Positions 11,640 to 24,483 of a stretch of 64,000 bases of DNA are shown piece by piece (within the stretch, counting starts at the first letter, position 1; each line of letters starts with the position of its first letter). The position numbers and the translations under genes are program-made. The notes under the pieces are model-generated. The model made no database searches. It saw nothing but the letters and a program-made list of their open reading frames with translations, and was not told where the DNA came from. Location: the NCBI GenBank assembly GCA_036172665.1, contig JAYKNF010000045.1, positions 1-64,000 on the forward strand. The letters are read 5' to 3'. Source of the DNA: Prosopocoilus inquinatus (taxonomy: Eukaryota > Arthropoda > Insecta > Coleoptera > Lucanidae).

Positions 11640-12680
11640 GTTTTAAACGAAACAACACGCATTAGCGTTGTTCCTGTGATGTATCTAATCGATCCTTACT
11701 CATCTATCATGTTATTTGACGTTTCGATGGACTCCAGTAACTCTAATGTGAGATACGAAATTTTCGGACGCAGCAGAAGCTGGAAATAGTTTTAAACGAA
11801 ACAACACGCATTAGCGTTGTTCCTGTGATGTATCTAATCGATCCTTACTTATCTATCATGTTATTTGACGTTTGGATGGACTCCAGTAAAACTGACGTGA
11901 GATACGAAGTTCTCGGACGCAGCAGAAGCTGGTAATAGTTTTAAACGAAACAACACGCATTAGCGTTGTTCCTGTGATGTATCTAATCGATCCTTACTCA
12001 TCTATCATGTTATTTGACGTTTGGATGGACTCCAGTAACTCTGATGTGAGATACAAAGTTTTTGGACGCAGCAGAAGCTGGAAATAGTTTTGAACGAAAC
12101 AACACGTATTAGCGTTTTTCCTGTGATGTATCTAATCGATCCTTACTTAGCTACTATGTTATTTGACGTTTCGATGGACTCCAGTAACTCTAATGTGAGA
12201 TACGAAATTTTCGGACGCAGCAGAAGCTGGAAATAGTTTTAAACGAAACAACACGCATTAGCGTTGTTCCTGTGATGTATCTAATCGATCCTTACTCACC
12301 TATCATGTTATTTGGCGTTTCGACGGACTCCAGTAACTTTGATGTGAGATACGAAGTTCTCGGACGCAGCTGAAGCTGGAAATAGTTTTAAATGAAACAA
12401 CACGTATTAGCGTTGTTCCTGTGATGTATCTAAACGATCCTTACTTATCTAACATGTTATTTGACGTTTGGATGGACTCCAGTAAGTCTGATGTGAGATA
12501 GAAAGTTTTTGGACGCAGCATGAGCTGGAAATAGTTTTAAACGAAACAACACGTATTAGCGTTGTTCCTGTGCTGTATCTAATCGATCCTTACTCATATA
12601 TCATGTTATTTGGCGTTTCGATGGACTCCAGTAACTCTGATGAGAGACACAAAGATTTCGGACGCAGCAGAAGCTGGAAA
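11640..12680 (-). repeat. 9-monomer tandem duplication, copy 1
   Basis: It matches 12981-14021 at offset 1341 (9 x 149): ggtaatag at 11931 and 13272, atagaaag at 12498 and 13839, and cacctat at 12297 and 13638. The flanking marker aactccaatgtgagaaaag at 11441 recurs at ten monomers' distance, showing that one monomer was lost at the join. Confidence 0.88.
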
Positions 12681-12980
12681 TAGTTTTAAACGAAACAACA
12701 CGCATTAGCGTTGTTCCTGTGATGTATCTAATCGATCCTTACTCACCTATCATGTTATTTGGCGTTTCGACGGACTCCAGTAACTTTGATGTGAGATACG
12801 AAGTTCTCGGACGCAGCTGAAGCTGGAAATAGTTTTAAATGAAACAACACGTATTAGCGTTGTTCCTGTGATGTATCTAATCGATCCTTACTCATCTATC
12901 ATGTTATTTGACGTTTCGATGGACTCCAGTAACTCCAATGTGAGAAAAGAAATTTTTGGACGCAGCAGAAGCTGGAAATA

Positions 12981-14021
12981 GTTTTAAACGAAACAACACG
13001 CATTAGCGTTGTTCCTGTGATGTATCTAATCGATCCTTACTCATCTATCATGTTATTTGACGTTTCGATGGACTCCAGTAACTCTAATGTGAGATACGAA
13101 ATTTTCGGACGCAGCAGAAGCTGGAAATAGTTTTAAACGAAACAACACGCATTAGCGTTGTTCCTGTGATGTATCTAATCGATCCTTACTTATCTATCAT
13201 GTTATTTGACGTTTGGATGGACTCCAGTAAAACTGACGTGAGATACGAAGTTCTCGGTCGCAGCAGAAGCTGGTAATAGTTTTAAACGAAACAACACGCA
13301 TTAGCGTTGTTCCTGTGATGTATCTAATCGATCCTTACTCATCTATCATGTTATTTGACGTTTGGATGGACTCCAGTAACTCTGATGTGAGATACAAAGT
13401 TTTTGGACGCAGCAGAAGCTGGAAATAGTTTTGAACGAAACAACACGTATTAGCGTTGTTCCTGTGATGTATCTAATCGATCCTTACTTAGCTACTATGT
13501 TATTTGACGTTTCGATGGACTCCAGTAACTCTAATGTGAGATACGAAATTTTCGGACGCAGCAGAAGCTGGAAATAGTTTTAAACGAAACAACACGCATT
13601 AGCGTTGTTCCTGTGATGTATCTAATCGATCCTTACTCACCTATCATGTTATTTGGCGTTTCGACGGACTCCAGTAACTTTGATGTGAGATACGAAGTTC
13701 TCGGACGCAGCTGAAGCTGGAAATAGTTTTAAATGAAACAACACGTATTAGCGTTGTTCCTGTGATGTATCTAAACGATCCTTACTTATCTAACATGTTA
13801 TTTGACGTTTGGATGGACTCCAGTAAGTCTGATGTGAGATAGAAAGTTTTTGGACGCAGCATGAGCTGGAAATAGTTTTAAACGAAACAACACGTATTAG
13901 CGTTGTTCCTGTGCTGTATCTAATCGATCCTTACTCATATATCATGTTATTTGGCGTTTCGATGGACTCCAGTAACTCTGATGAGAGACACAAAGATTTC
14001 GGACGCAGCAGAAGCTGGAAA
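12981..14021 (-). repeat. 9-monomer tandem duplication, copy 2
   Basis: This is the counterpart of 11640-12680. A private change is cggtcgcag near 13257. A third cacctat monomer at 12744 lies three monomers after 12297, a smaller nested duplication. Confidence 0.88.
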
Positions 14022-16424
14022 TAGTTTTGAACGAAACAACACGTATTAGCGTAGTTCCTGTGATGTATCTAATCGATAATTACTCATCTATCATGTTATT
14101 TGACGTTTCGATGGACTCCAGTAACTCTAATGTGAGATACGAAATTTTCGGACGCAGCAGAAGCTGGAAATAGTTTTAAACGAAACAACACGCATTAGCG
14201 TTGTTCCTGTGATGTATCTAATCGATCCTTACTTATCTATCATGTTATTTGACGTTTGGATGGACTCCAGTAACCCTGACGTGAGATACGAAGTTCTCGG
14301 ACGCAGCAGAAGCTGGAAATAGTTTTAAACGAAACAACACGTATTAGCGTTGTTCCTGTGATGTATCTAATCGATCCTTACTCATCTATCATGTTATTTG
14401 ACGTTTGGATGGACTCCAGTAACTCTGATGTGAGATACAAAGTTTTTGGACGCAGCAGAAGCTGGAAATAGTTTTGAACGAAACAACACGTATTGGGGTT
14501 GTTCCTGTGATGTATCTAATCGATTCTTACTCATCTATCATGTTATTTGGCGTTTCGATGGACTCCAGTAGCTCTGATGTGAGATACAAAGTTTTTGGAC
14601 GCAGCAGAAGCTGGAAATAGTTTTAAATGAAACAACACGTATTAGCGTTGTTCCTGTGATGTATCTAATCGATCCTTACTCATCTATCATGTTATTTGAC
14701 GTTTGGATGGACTCCAGTAACTCTGATGTGAGATACAAAGTTTTTGGACGCAGCAGAAGCTGGAAAAAGTTTTGAAAGAAACAACAAGTATTAGCGTTGT
14801 TCCTGTGATGTATCTAATCGATCCTTACTTAGCTACTATGTTATTTGACGTTTGGATGGACTCCAGTATCTCTAATGTGAGATACGAAATTTTCGGACGC
14901 AGCAGAAGCTGGAAATAGTTTTAAACGAAACAACACGCATTAGCGTTGTTCCTGTGATGTATCTAATCGATCCCTACTTATCTATCATGTTATTTGACGT
15001 TTGGATGGACTCCAGTAACCCTGACGTGAGATACGAAGTTCTCGGACGCAGCAGAAGCTGGAAATAGTTTTAAACGAAACAACACGCATTAGCGTTGTTC
15101 CTGTGATGTATCTAATCGATCCTTACTTATCTATCATGTTATTTGACGTTTGGATGGACTCCAGTAACCCTGACGTGAGATACGAAGTTCTCGGATGCAG
15201 CAGAAGCTGGAAATAGTTTTAAACGAAACAACACGTATTAGCGTTGTTCCTGTGATGTATCTAATCGATCCTTACTCATCTATCATGTTATTTGACGTTT
15301 GGATGGACTCCAGTAACTCTGATGTGAGATAAAAAGTTTTTGGACGCAGCAGAAGCTGGAAATAGTTTTGAACGAAACAACACGTATTAGCGTTGTTCCT
15401 GTGATGTATCTAATCGATCCTTACTCATCTATCATGTTATTTGGCGTTTCGATGGACTCCAGTAACTTAGATGTGAGATACGAAGTTCTCGGACGCAGCT
15501 GAAGCTAGAAATAATTTTAAACGAAACAACACGCATTAGCGTTGTTCCTGTGATGTATCTAATCGATCCTTACTCATCTATCATGTTATTTGGCGTTTCG
15601 ATGGAATCCAGTAACTTTGATGTGAGATACGAAGTTCTCGGACGCAGCTGAAGCTAGAAATAGTTTTAAATGAAACAACACGTATTAGCGTTGTTCCTGT
15701 GCTGTATCTAATCGATCCTTACTCATATATCATGTTATTTGGCGTTTCGATGGACTTAAGTAGCTCTGATGTGAGATACAAAGTTTTTGGACGCAGCAGA
15801 AGCTGGAAATAGTTTTGAACGAATCAACACGTATTAGCGTTGTTCCTGTGATGTATCTAATCGATCCTTACTCATCTATCATGTTATTTGGCGTTTCGAT
15901 GGACTCCAGTAACTTTGATGTGAGATACGAAGTTCTCGGACGCAGCTGAAGCTAGAAATAGTTTTTAAAGAAACAACACGCATTAGCGTTGTTACTGTGA
16001 TGTATCTAATCGATCCTTACTTATCTATCATATTATTTGACGTTTGGATGGACTCCAGTAAGTCTGATGTGAGATACAAAGTTTTTGGACGCAGCAGGAG
16101 CTGGAAATAGTTTTAAACGAAACAACACGTATTAGCGTTGTTCCTGTGCTGTATCTAATCGATCCTTACTCATATATCATGTTATTTGGCGTTTCGATGG
16201 ACTCCAGTAGCTCTGATGTGAGATACGACGTTTTCGGACGCAGCAGAAGCTGGAAATAGTTTTAAACGAGACAAAACGTATTAGCGTTGTTCCTGTGATG
16301 TATCTAATCGATCCTTACTCATCTATCATGTTATTTGACGTTTGGATGGACTCCAGTAACCCTGACGTCATATACGAAGTTCTCGGACGCAGCAGAAGCT
16401 GGAAATAGTTTAAAACGAAACAAC
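14022..16424 (-). repeat. Mixed monomers without a clear higher-order unit
   Basis: About 16 monomers of families A, B, C, D, E and H lie in no order that I can match to a neighbouring unit. Private spellings include gtattgggg near 14491, tggaaaaag near 14761 and acttaagtag near 15755. Nothing other than satellite is present. Confidence 0.75.
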
Positions 16425-18000
16425 ACGTATTAGCGTTGTTCCTGTGATGTATCTAATCGATCCTTACTCATCTATCATGTTATTTGACGTTTGGATGGAC
16501 TCCAGTTACTCTGATGTGAGATACAAAGTTTTTGGACGCAGCAGAACCTGGAAATAGTTTTGAACGAAACAACACGCATTAGCGTTGTTCCTGTGATGTA
16601 TCTAATCGATCCTTACTCATCTATCATGTTATTTGGCGTTTCGATGGACTCCAGTAGCTCTGATGTGAGATACGACGTTTTCGGACGCAGGAGAAGCTGG
16701 AAATAGTTTTAAACGAAACAACACGTATTAGCGTTGTTCCTGTGATGTATCTAATCGATCTTTACTCATCTATCATGTTATTTGGCGTCTCGATGGACTC
16801 CAGTAGCTCTGATGTGAGATACGACGTTTTCGGACGCAGCAGAAGCTAAAAATAGTTTTAAACGAAACAACACGTATTAGCGTTGTTCCTGTGATGTATC
16901 TAATCGATCCTTACTTATCTATCATGTTATTTGACGTTTGGATGGACTCCAGTAACCCTGACGTGAGATACGAAGTTCTCGGACGCAGCAGAAGCTGGAA
17001 ATAATTTTAAACGAAACAACACGTATTAGCGTTGTTCCTGTGATGTATCTAATCGACCCTTACTCATCTATCATGTTATTTGACGTTTCGATGGACTCCA
17101 GTAACTCTAATGTGAGATACGAAATTTTCGGACGCAGCAGAAGCTGGAAATAGTTTTAAACCAAACAACACGCATTAGCGTTGTTCCTGTGATGTATCTA
17201 ATCGATCCTTACTTATCTATCATGTTATTTGACGTTTGGATGGACTCCAGTAACCCTGACGTGAGATACGAAGTTCTCGGACTCAGCAGAAGCTGGAAAT
17301 AATTTTAAACGAAACAACACGTATTAGCGTTGTTCCTGTGATGTATCTAATCGATCCTTACTCATCTATCATGTTATTTGTCGTTTGGATGGACTCCAGT
17401 AACTCTGATGTGAGATACAAAGTTTTTGGACGCAGCAGAATCTGGAAATAGTTTTAAACGAAACAACACGCATTAGCGTTGTTCCTGTGATGTATCTAAT
17501 CGATCCTTACTCATCTATCATGTTATTTGGCGTTTCGATGGACTCCAGTAGCTCTGATGTGAGATACGACGTCTTCTGAGGCAGCAGAAGCTGGAAATAG
17601 TTTTAAACGAAACAACAAGCATTAGCGTTGTTCCTGTGATGTATCTAATCGATCCTTACTCATCTATCATGTTATTTGACGTTTCGATGGACTCCAGTAA
17701 CTCTAATGTGAGAAACGAAATTTTCGGACGCAGCAGAAGCTGGAAATAGTTTTAAACGAAACAACACGCATTAGCGTTGTTCCTGTGATGTATCTAATCG
17801 ATCCTTACTTATCTATCATGTTATTTGACGTTTGGATGGACTCCAGGAACCCTGACGTGAGATACGAAGTTCTCGGACGCAGCAGAACCTGGAAATAGTT
17901 TTAAACGAAACAACGCGCATTAGCGTTGTTCCTGTACTGTATCTAATCGCTCCTTACTCATCCATCATGTTATTTGGCGTTTCGATGGACTCCAGTAACT
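16425..18000 (-). repeat. 14-to-16-monomer duplication, copy 1
   Basis: It matches 18809-20086 with an offset that steps down: 2384 (16 monomers) at ccagttac 16502/18886 and agctaaaaat 16844/19228, 2235 (15) at ttgtcgttt 17380/19615 and gtcttctgag 17571/19806, then 2086 (14) at tactgtat 17935/20021. Each step is exactly one monomer, so copy 2 lost two single monomers at separate places. Confidence 0.87.
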
Positions 18001-18808
18001 TAGATGTGAGATACGAAGTTCTCGGACGCAGCTGAAGCTAGAAATAGTTTTAAACGAAACAACACGCATTAGCGTTGTTCCTGTGATGTATCTAATCGAT
18101 CCTTACTCATCTATCATGTTATTTGACGTTTCGATGGACTCCAGTAACTCTAATGTGAGAAACGAAATTTTCGGACGCAGCAGAAGCTGGAAATAGTTTT
18201 AAACGAAACAACACGCATTAGCGTTGTTCCTGTGATGTATCTAATCGATCCTTAAACATCTATCATGTTATTTGGCGTTTCGATGGAATCCAGTAACTCT
18301 GATGTGAGATACAAAGTTTTTGGACGCAGCAGAAGCTGGAAATAGTTTTGAATGAAACAACACGTATTAGCGTTGTTCCTGTAATGTATCTAATCGATCC
18401 TTACTCATCTATCATGTTATTTGACGTTTCGATGGACTCCAGTAACTCTAATGTGAGATACGAAATTTTCGGACGCAGCAGAAGCTGGAAATAGTTTTAA
18501 ACGAAACAACACGCATTAGCGTTGTTCCTGTGATGTATCTAATCGATCCTTACTTATCTATCATGTTATTTGACATTTGGATGGACTCCAGTAACCCTGA
18601 CGTGAGATACGAAGTTCTCGGACGCAGCAGAAGCTGGAAATAGTTTTAAACGAAACAACACGTATTAGCGTTGTTCCTGTGATGTATCTAATCGATTCTT
18701 ACTCATCTATCATGTTATTTGGCGTTTCGATGGACTCCAGTAGCTCTGATGTGAGATACAAAGTTTTTGGACGCAGCAGAAGCTGGAAATAGTTTTGAAC
18801 GAAACAAC

Positions 18809-20086
18809 ACGTATTAGCGTTGTTCCTGTGATGTATCTAATCGATCCTTACTCATCTATCATGTTATTTGACGTTTGGATGGACTCCAGTTACTCTGATG
18901 TGAGATACAAAGTTTTTGGACGCAGCAGAACCTGGAAATAGTTTTGATCGAAACAACACGCATTAGCGTTGTTCCTGTGATGTATCTAATCGATCCTTAC
19001 TCATCTATCATGTTATTTGGCGTTTCGATGGACTCCAGTAGCTCTGATGTGAGATACGACGTTTTCGGACGCAGCAGAAGCTGGAAATAGTTTTAAACGA
19101 AACAACACGTATTAGCGTTGTTCCTGTGATGTATCTAATCGATCCTTACTCATCTATCATGTTATTTGGCGTTTCGATGGACTCCAGTAGCTCTGATGTG
19201 AGATACGACGTTTTCGGACGCAGCAGAAGCTAAAAATAGTTTTAAACGAAACAACACGTATTAGCGTTGTTCCTGTGATGTATCTAATCGATCCTTACTT
19301 ATCTATCATGTTATTTGACGTTTGGATGGACTCCAGTAACCCTGACGTGAGATACGAAGTTCTCGGACGCAGCAGAAGCTGGAAATAATTTTAAACGAAA
19401 CAACACGTATTAGCGTTGTTCCTGTGATGTATCTAATCGACCCTTACTCATCCATCATGTTATTTGGCGTTTCGATGGACTCCAGTAACTTAGATGTGAG
19501 ATACGAAGTTCTCGGACGCAGCTGAAGCTAGAAATAGTTTTAAACGAAACAACACGCATTAGCGTTGTTCCTGTGATGTATCTAATCGATCCTTACTCAT
19601 CTATCATGTTATTTGTCGTTTGGATGGACTCCAGTAACTCTGATGTGAGATACAAAGTTTTTGGACGCAGCAGAATCTGGAAATAGTTTTAAACGAAACA
19701 ACACGCATTAGCGTTGTTCCTGTGATGTATCTAATCGATCCTTACTCATCTATCATGTTATTTGGCGTTTCGATGGACTCCAGTAGCTCTGATGTGAGAT
19801 ACGACGTCTTCTGAGGCAGCAGAAGCTGGAAATAGTTTTAAACGAAACAACAAGCATTAGCGTTGTTCCTGTGATGTATCTAATCGATCCTTACTCATCT
19901 ATCATGTTATTTGACGTTTCGATGGACTCCAGGAACCCTGACGTGAGATACGAAGTTCTCGGACGCAGCAGAACCTGGAAATAGTTTTAAACGAAACAAC
20001 GCGCATTAGCGTTGTTCCTGTACTGTATCTAATCGCTCCTTACTCATCCATCATGTTATTTGGCGTTTCGATGGACTCCAGTAACT
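18809..20086 (-). repeat. 14-to-16-monomer duplication, copy 2 (two monomers shorter)
   Basis: This is the counterpart of 16425-18000. The second loss, near 19920, fuses the front of a gacgtttcgatgg monomer to the back of a ccaggaacc monomer, so the fused unit is still 149 bp. This is the expected product of unequal exchange in register. Confidence 0.87.
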
Positions 20087-21102
20087 TTGATGTGAGATAC
20101 GAAGTTCTCGGACGCAGCTGAAGCTTAAAATAGTTTTAAATGAAACAACACGTATTAGCGTTGTTCCTGTGATGTATCTAATCGATCCTTACTTAGCTAC
20201 TATGTTATTTGACGTTTCGATGGACTCCAGTAACTCTAATGTGAGATACGAAATTTTCGGACGCAGCAGAAGCTGGAAAAAGTTTTAAACGAAACAATAC
20301 GCATTGGCGTTGTTCCTGTGATGTATCTAATCGATCCTTACTCATCTATCATGTTATTTGGCGTTTCGATGGACTCCAGTAACTTTGATGTGAGATACGA
20401 AGTTATCGGAGGCAGCTGAAGCTGGAAATAGTTTTAAATGAAACAACACGTATTAGCGTTGTTCCTGTGATGTATCTAAACGATCCTTACTTATCTAACA
20501 TGTTATTTGACGTTTGGATGGACTCCAGTAAGTCTGATGTGAGATACAACGTTTCTGGACGCAGCAGGAGCTGGAAATAGTTTTAAACGAAACAACACGC
20601 ATTAGCGTTGTTCCTGTGCTGTATCTAATCGATCCTTACTCATCTATCATGTTATTTGACGTTTGGATGGACTCCAGTAACTCTGATGAGAGACACAAAG
20701 ATTTCGGACGCAGCAGAAGCTGGAAATAGTTTTTAACGAAACAACACGTATTAGCGTTGTTCCTGTGATGTATCTAATCGATCCTTACTCATCTATCATG
20801 TGATTTGACGTTTCGATGGACTCCAGTAACTCTAATGTGAGATACGAAATTTTCGGACGCAGCAGAAGCTGGAAATAGTTTTAAACGAAACAACACGCAT
20901 TAGCGTTGTTCCTGTGATGTATCTAATCGATCCTTACTTAGCTACTATGTTATTTGACGTTTCGATGGACTCCAGTAACTTTGATGTGAGATACGAAGTT
21001 CTCGGACGCAGCTGAAGCTGGAAATAGTTTTAAATGAAACAACACGTATTAGCGTTGTTCCTGTGATGTATCTAAACGATCCTTACTTATCTAACATGTT
21101 AC

Positions 21103-21698
21103 TTGACGTTTGGATGGACTCCAGTAAGTCTGATGTGAGATACAAAGTTTTTGGACGCAGCAGGAGCTGGAAATAGTTTTAAACGAAACAACACGCATTA
21201 GCGTTGTTCCTGTGATGTATCTAATCGATCCTTACTTATCTATCATGTTATTTGACGTTTGGATTGACTCCAGTAACCCTGACGTGAGATACGAAGTTCT
21301 CGGACGCAGCAGAACCTGGAAATAGTTTTAAACGAAACAACACGCATTAGCGTTATCCTGTGATGTATCTAATCGATCCTTACTCATCTATCATGTTATT
21401 TGACGTTTGGATGGACTCCAGTAAGTCTGATGTGAGATACAAAGTTTTTGGACGCAGCAGGAGCTGGAAATAGTTTTAAACGAAACAACATGCATTAGCG
21501 TTGTTCCTGTGATGTATCTAATCGATCCTTACTTATCTATCATGTTATTTGACGTTTGGATTGACTCCAGTAACCCTGACGTGAGATACGAAGTTCTCGG
21601 ACGCAGCAGAACCTGGAAATAGTTTTAAACGAAACAACACGCATTAGCGTTGTTCCTGTGATGTATCTCATCGATCCTTACTCATATATCATGTTATT
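21103..21698 (-). repeat. Two-monomer duplication (F then A)
   Basis: The private spelling ggattgactcc occurs at 21261 and 21558, offset 297, which is two monomers less the 1-bp loss in cgttatcctg near 21353. The flanking F monomers repeat too. The rest of 20087-21775 is mixed C, E and F monomers. Confidence 0.8.
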
Positions 21699-21775
21699 TG
21701 GCGTTTCGATGGACTCCAGTAACTTTGATGTGAGATACGAAGTTCTCGGACGCAGCAGAAGCTGGAAATAGTTTT

Positions 21776-22660
21776 AAATGAAATAACACGTATTAGCGTT
21801 GTTCCTGTGATGTATCTAAACGATCCTTACTTATCTAACATGTTATTTGACGTTTGGATGGACTCCAGTAAGTCTGATGTGAGATACAAAGTTTTTGGAC
21901 GCAGCAGGAGCTGGAAATAGTTTTAAACGAAACAACACGCATTAGCGTTGTTCCTGTGATGTATCTAATCGATCCTTACTTAGCTACTATGTTATTTGAC
22001 GTTTCGATGGACTCCAGTAACTCTAATGTGAGATACGAAATTTTCGCACGCAGCAGAAGCTGGAAATAGTTTTAAACGAAACAACACGCATTAGCGTTGT
22101 TCCTGTGATGTATCTAATCGATCCTTATTCATCTATCATGTTATTTGGCGTTTGGATGGACTCCAGTAACTCTGATGTGAGATACAAAGTTTTTGGACGC
22201 AGCAGGAGCTGGAAATAGTTTTAAACGAAACAACACGTATTAGCGTTATTCCTGTGCTGCATCTAATCGATCCTTACTCATATATCATGTTATTTGGCGT
22301 ATCGATGGACTCCAGTAGCTCTGATGTGAGATACGACGTTTTCGGACGCAGCAGAAGCTGGAAATAGTTTTAAACGAAACAACACGTATTAGCGTTGTTC
22401 CTGTGATGTATCTAATCGATCCTTACTCATCTATCATGTTATTTGACGTTTGGATGGACTCCAGTAACTCTGATGAGAGACACAAAGATTTCGGACGCAG
22501 TAGAAGCTGGAAATAGTTTTGAACGAAGCAACACGTATTAGCGTTGTTTCTGTGATGTATCTAATCGATCCTTACTCATCTATCATGTTATTTGACGTTT
22601 GGATGGACTCCAGTAACCCTGACGTGAGATACGAAGTTCTCGGACGCAGCAGAAGCTGGA
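21776..22660 (-). repeat. Seven-variant cassette, copy 1
   Basis: The order is: boundary aaatgaaataac, F, C with ttcgcacg, B preceded by cttattcatc, D preceded by gctgcatc and gcgtatcg, G, A. The c of cttattc lies at 22124, 348 bp from the cassette start. The same order and spacing recur five more times to the right, so this is the most distant member of the family. Confidence 0.87.
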
Positions 22661-24483
22661 AATAGTTTTAAACGAAACAACACGTATTAGCGTTGTTCCT
22701 GTGATGTATCTAATCGATCCTTACTCATCTGTCATGTTATTTGACGTTTGGATGGACTCCAGTAGCTCTGATGTGAGATACAAAGTTTTTGGACGCAGCA
22801 GAACCTGGAAATAGTTTTAAACGAAACAACACGCATTAGCGTTGTTCCTGTGATGTATCTAATCGATCCTTACTCATCTATCACGTTATTTGGCGTTTCG
22901 ATGGACTCCAGTAGCTCTGATGTGAGATACGACGTTTTCGGACGCAGCAGAAGCTGGAAATAGTTTTAAACGAAACAACACGTATTAGCGTTGTTCCTGT
23001 GATGTATCTAATCGATCCCTACTCATTTATCATGTTATTTGACGATTGGATGGACTCCAGTAACTCTGAAGAGAGACACAAAGATTTCGGACGCAGCAGA
23101 AGCTGGAAATAGTTTTGAACGAAGCAACACGTATTAGCGTTATTCCTGTGCTGCATCTAATCGATCCTTACTCATATATCATGTTATTTGGCGTATCGAT
23201 GGACTCCAGTAGATCTGATATGAGATACGACGTTTTCGGACGCAGCAGAAGCTGGAAATAGTTTTGAACGAAACAACACGCATTAGCGTTGTTCCTGTGA
23301 TGTATCTAATCGATCCTTACTCATCTATCATGTTATTTGGCGTTTCGATGGACTCCAGTAGCTCTGATGTGAGATACGACGTTTTCGGACGCAGCAGAAG
23401 CTGGAAATAGTTTTAAACGAAACAACACGTATTAGCGTTGTTCCTGTGATGTATCTAATCGATCCTTACTCATCTATCATGTTATTTGACGTTTGGATGG
23501 ACTCCAGTAACTCTGATGAGAGACACAAAGATTTCGGACGCAGCAGAAGCTGGAAATAGTTTTGAACGAAGCAACACGTATTAGCGTTGTTTCTGTGATG
23601 TATCTAATCGATCCTTACTCATCTATCATGTTATTTGACGTTTGGATGGACTCCAGTAACCCTGACGTGAGATACGAAGTTCTCGGACGCAGCAGAAGCT
23701 GGAAATAGTTTTAAACGAAACAACACGTATTAGCGTTGTTCCTGTGATGTATCTAATCGATCCTTACTCATCTATCATGTTATTTGACGTTTGGATGGAC
23801 TCCAGTAACTCTGATGTGAGATACAAAGTTTTTGGACGCAGCAGAACCTGGAAATAGTTTTAAACGAAACAACACGCATTAGCGTTGTTCCTGTGATGTA
23901 TCTAATCGATCCTTACTCATCTATCATGTTATTTGACGTTTGGATGGACTCCAGTAACCCTGACGTGAGATACGAAGTTCTCGGACGCAGCAGAAGCTGG
24001 AAATAGTTTTAAACGAAACAACACGCATTAGCGTTGTTCCTGTGATGTATCTAATCGATCCTTACTCATCTATCATGTTATTTGGCGTTTCGATGGACTC
24101 CAGTAACTTAGATGTGAGATACGAAGTTCTCGGACGCAGCTGAAGCTAGAAATAGTTTTAAACGAAACAACACGCATTAGCGTTGTTCCTGTGATGTATC
24201 TAATCGATCCTTACTCATCTATCATGTTATTTGGCGTTTCGATGGACTCCAGTAGCTCTGATGTGAGATACGACGTTTTCTGAGGCAGCAGAAGCTGGAA
24301 ATAGTTTTAAACGAAACAACACGAATTAGCGTTGTTCCTGTGATGTATCTAATCCTTACTCATCTATCATGTTATTTGACGTCTCGATGGACTCCAGTAA
24401 TTCTAATGTGAGAAACGAAATTTTCTGACGCAGCAGAAGCTGGAAATAGTTTTGAACGAAACAACACGTATTAGCGTTGTTCC
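22550..24483 (-). repeat. 13-monomer unit (1933 bp)
   Basis: It is followed in tandem by a shorter derivative at 24484-26118. The offset 1933 = 13 x 149 - 4 holds at gtcatgttat 22731/24664 and gacgattgg 23041/24974. The missing 4 bp are cgat in tctaatccttac near 24350. From about 23.9 kb the matching offset becomes 1635. Confidence 0.87.

Larger units (their letters stand above)
6977..13193. repeat. Large duplication, left copy
   Basis: It matches 57933-64000 across an orientation switch. Shared rare features include the 3-bp deletion giving aacgctatgtg (7111 and 58067), the junction itself, ggtaatag (near 7908 and 58864), aaatgatcc (near 10496 and 61452) and agcgttttt (12111 and 62918). I noted only isolated substitutions: 7624 a/t, 7895 t/c, 8237 g/a and 8755 t/c against the right copy. 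One 149-bp monomer near 11.85-12.0 kb is absent from the right copy. I did not count every difference. Confidence 0.93.
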
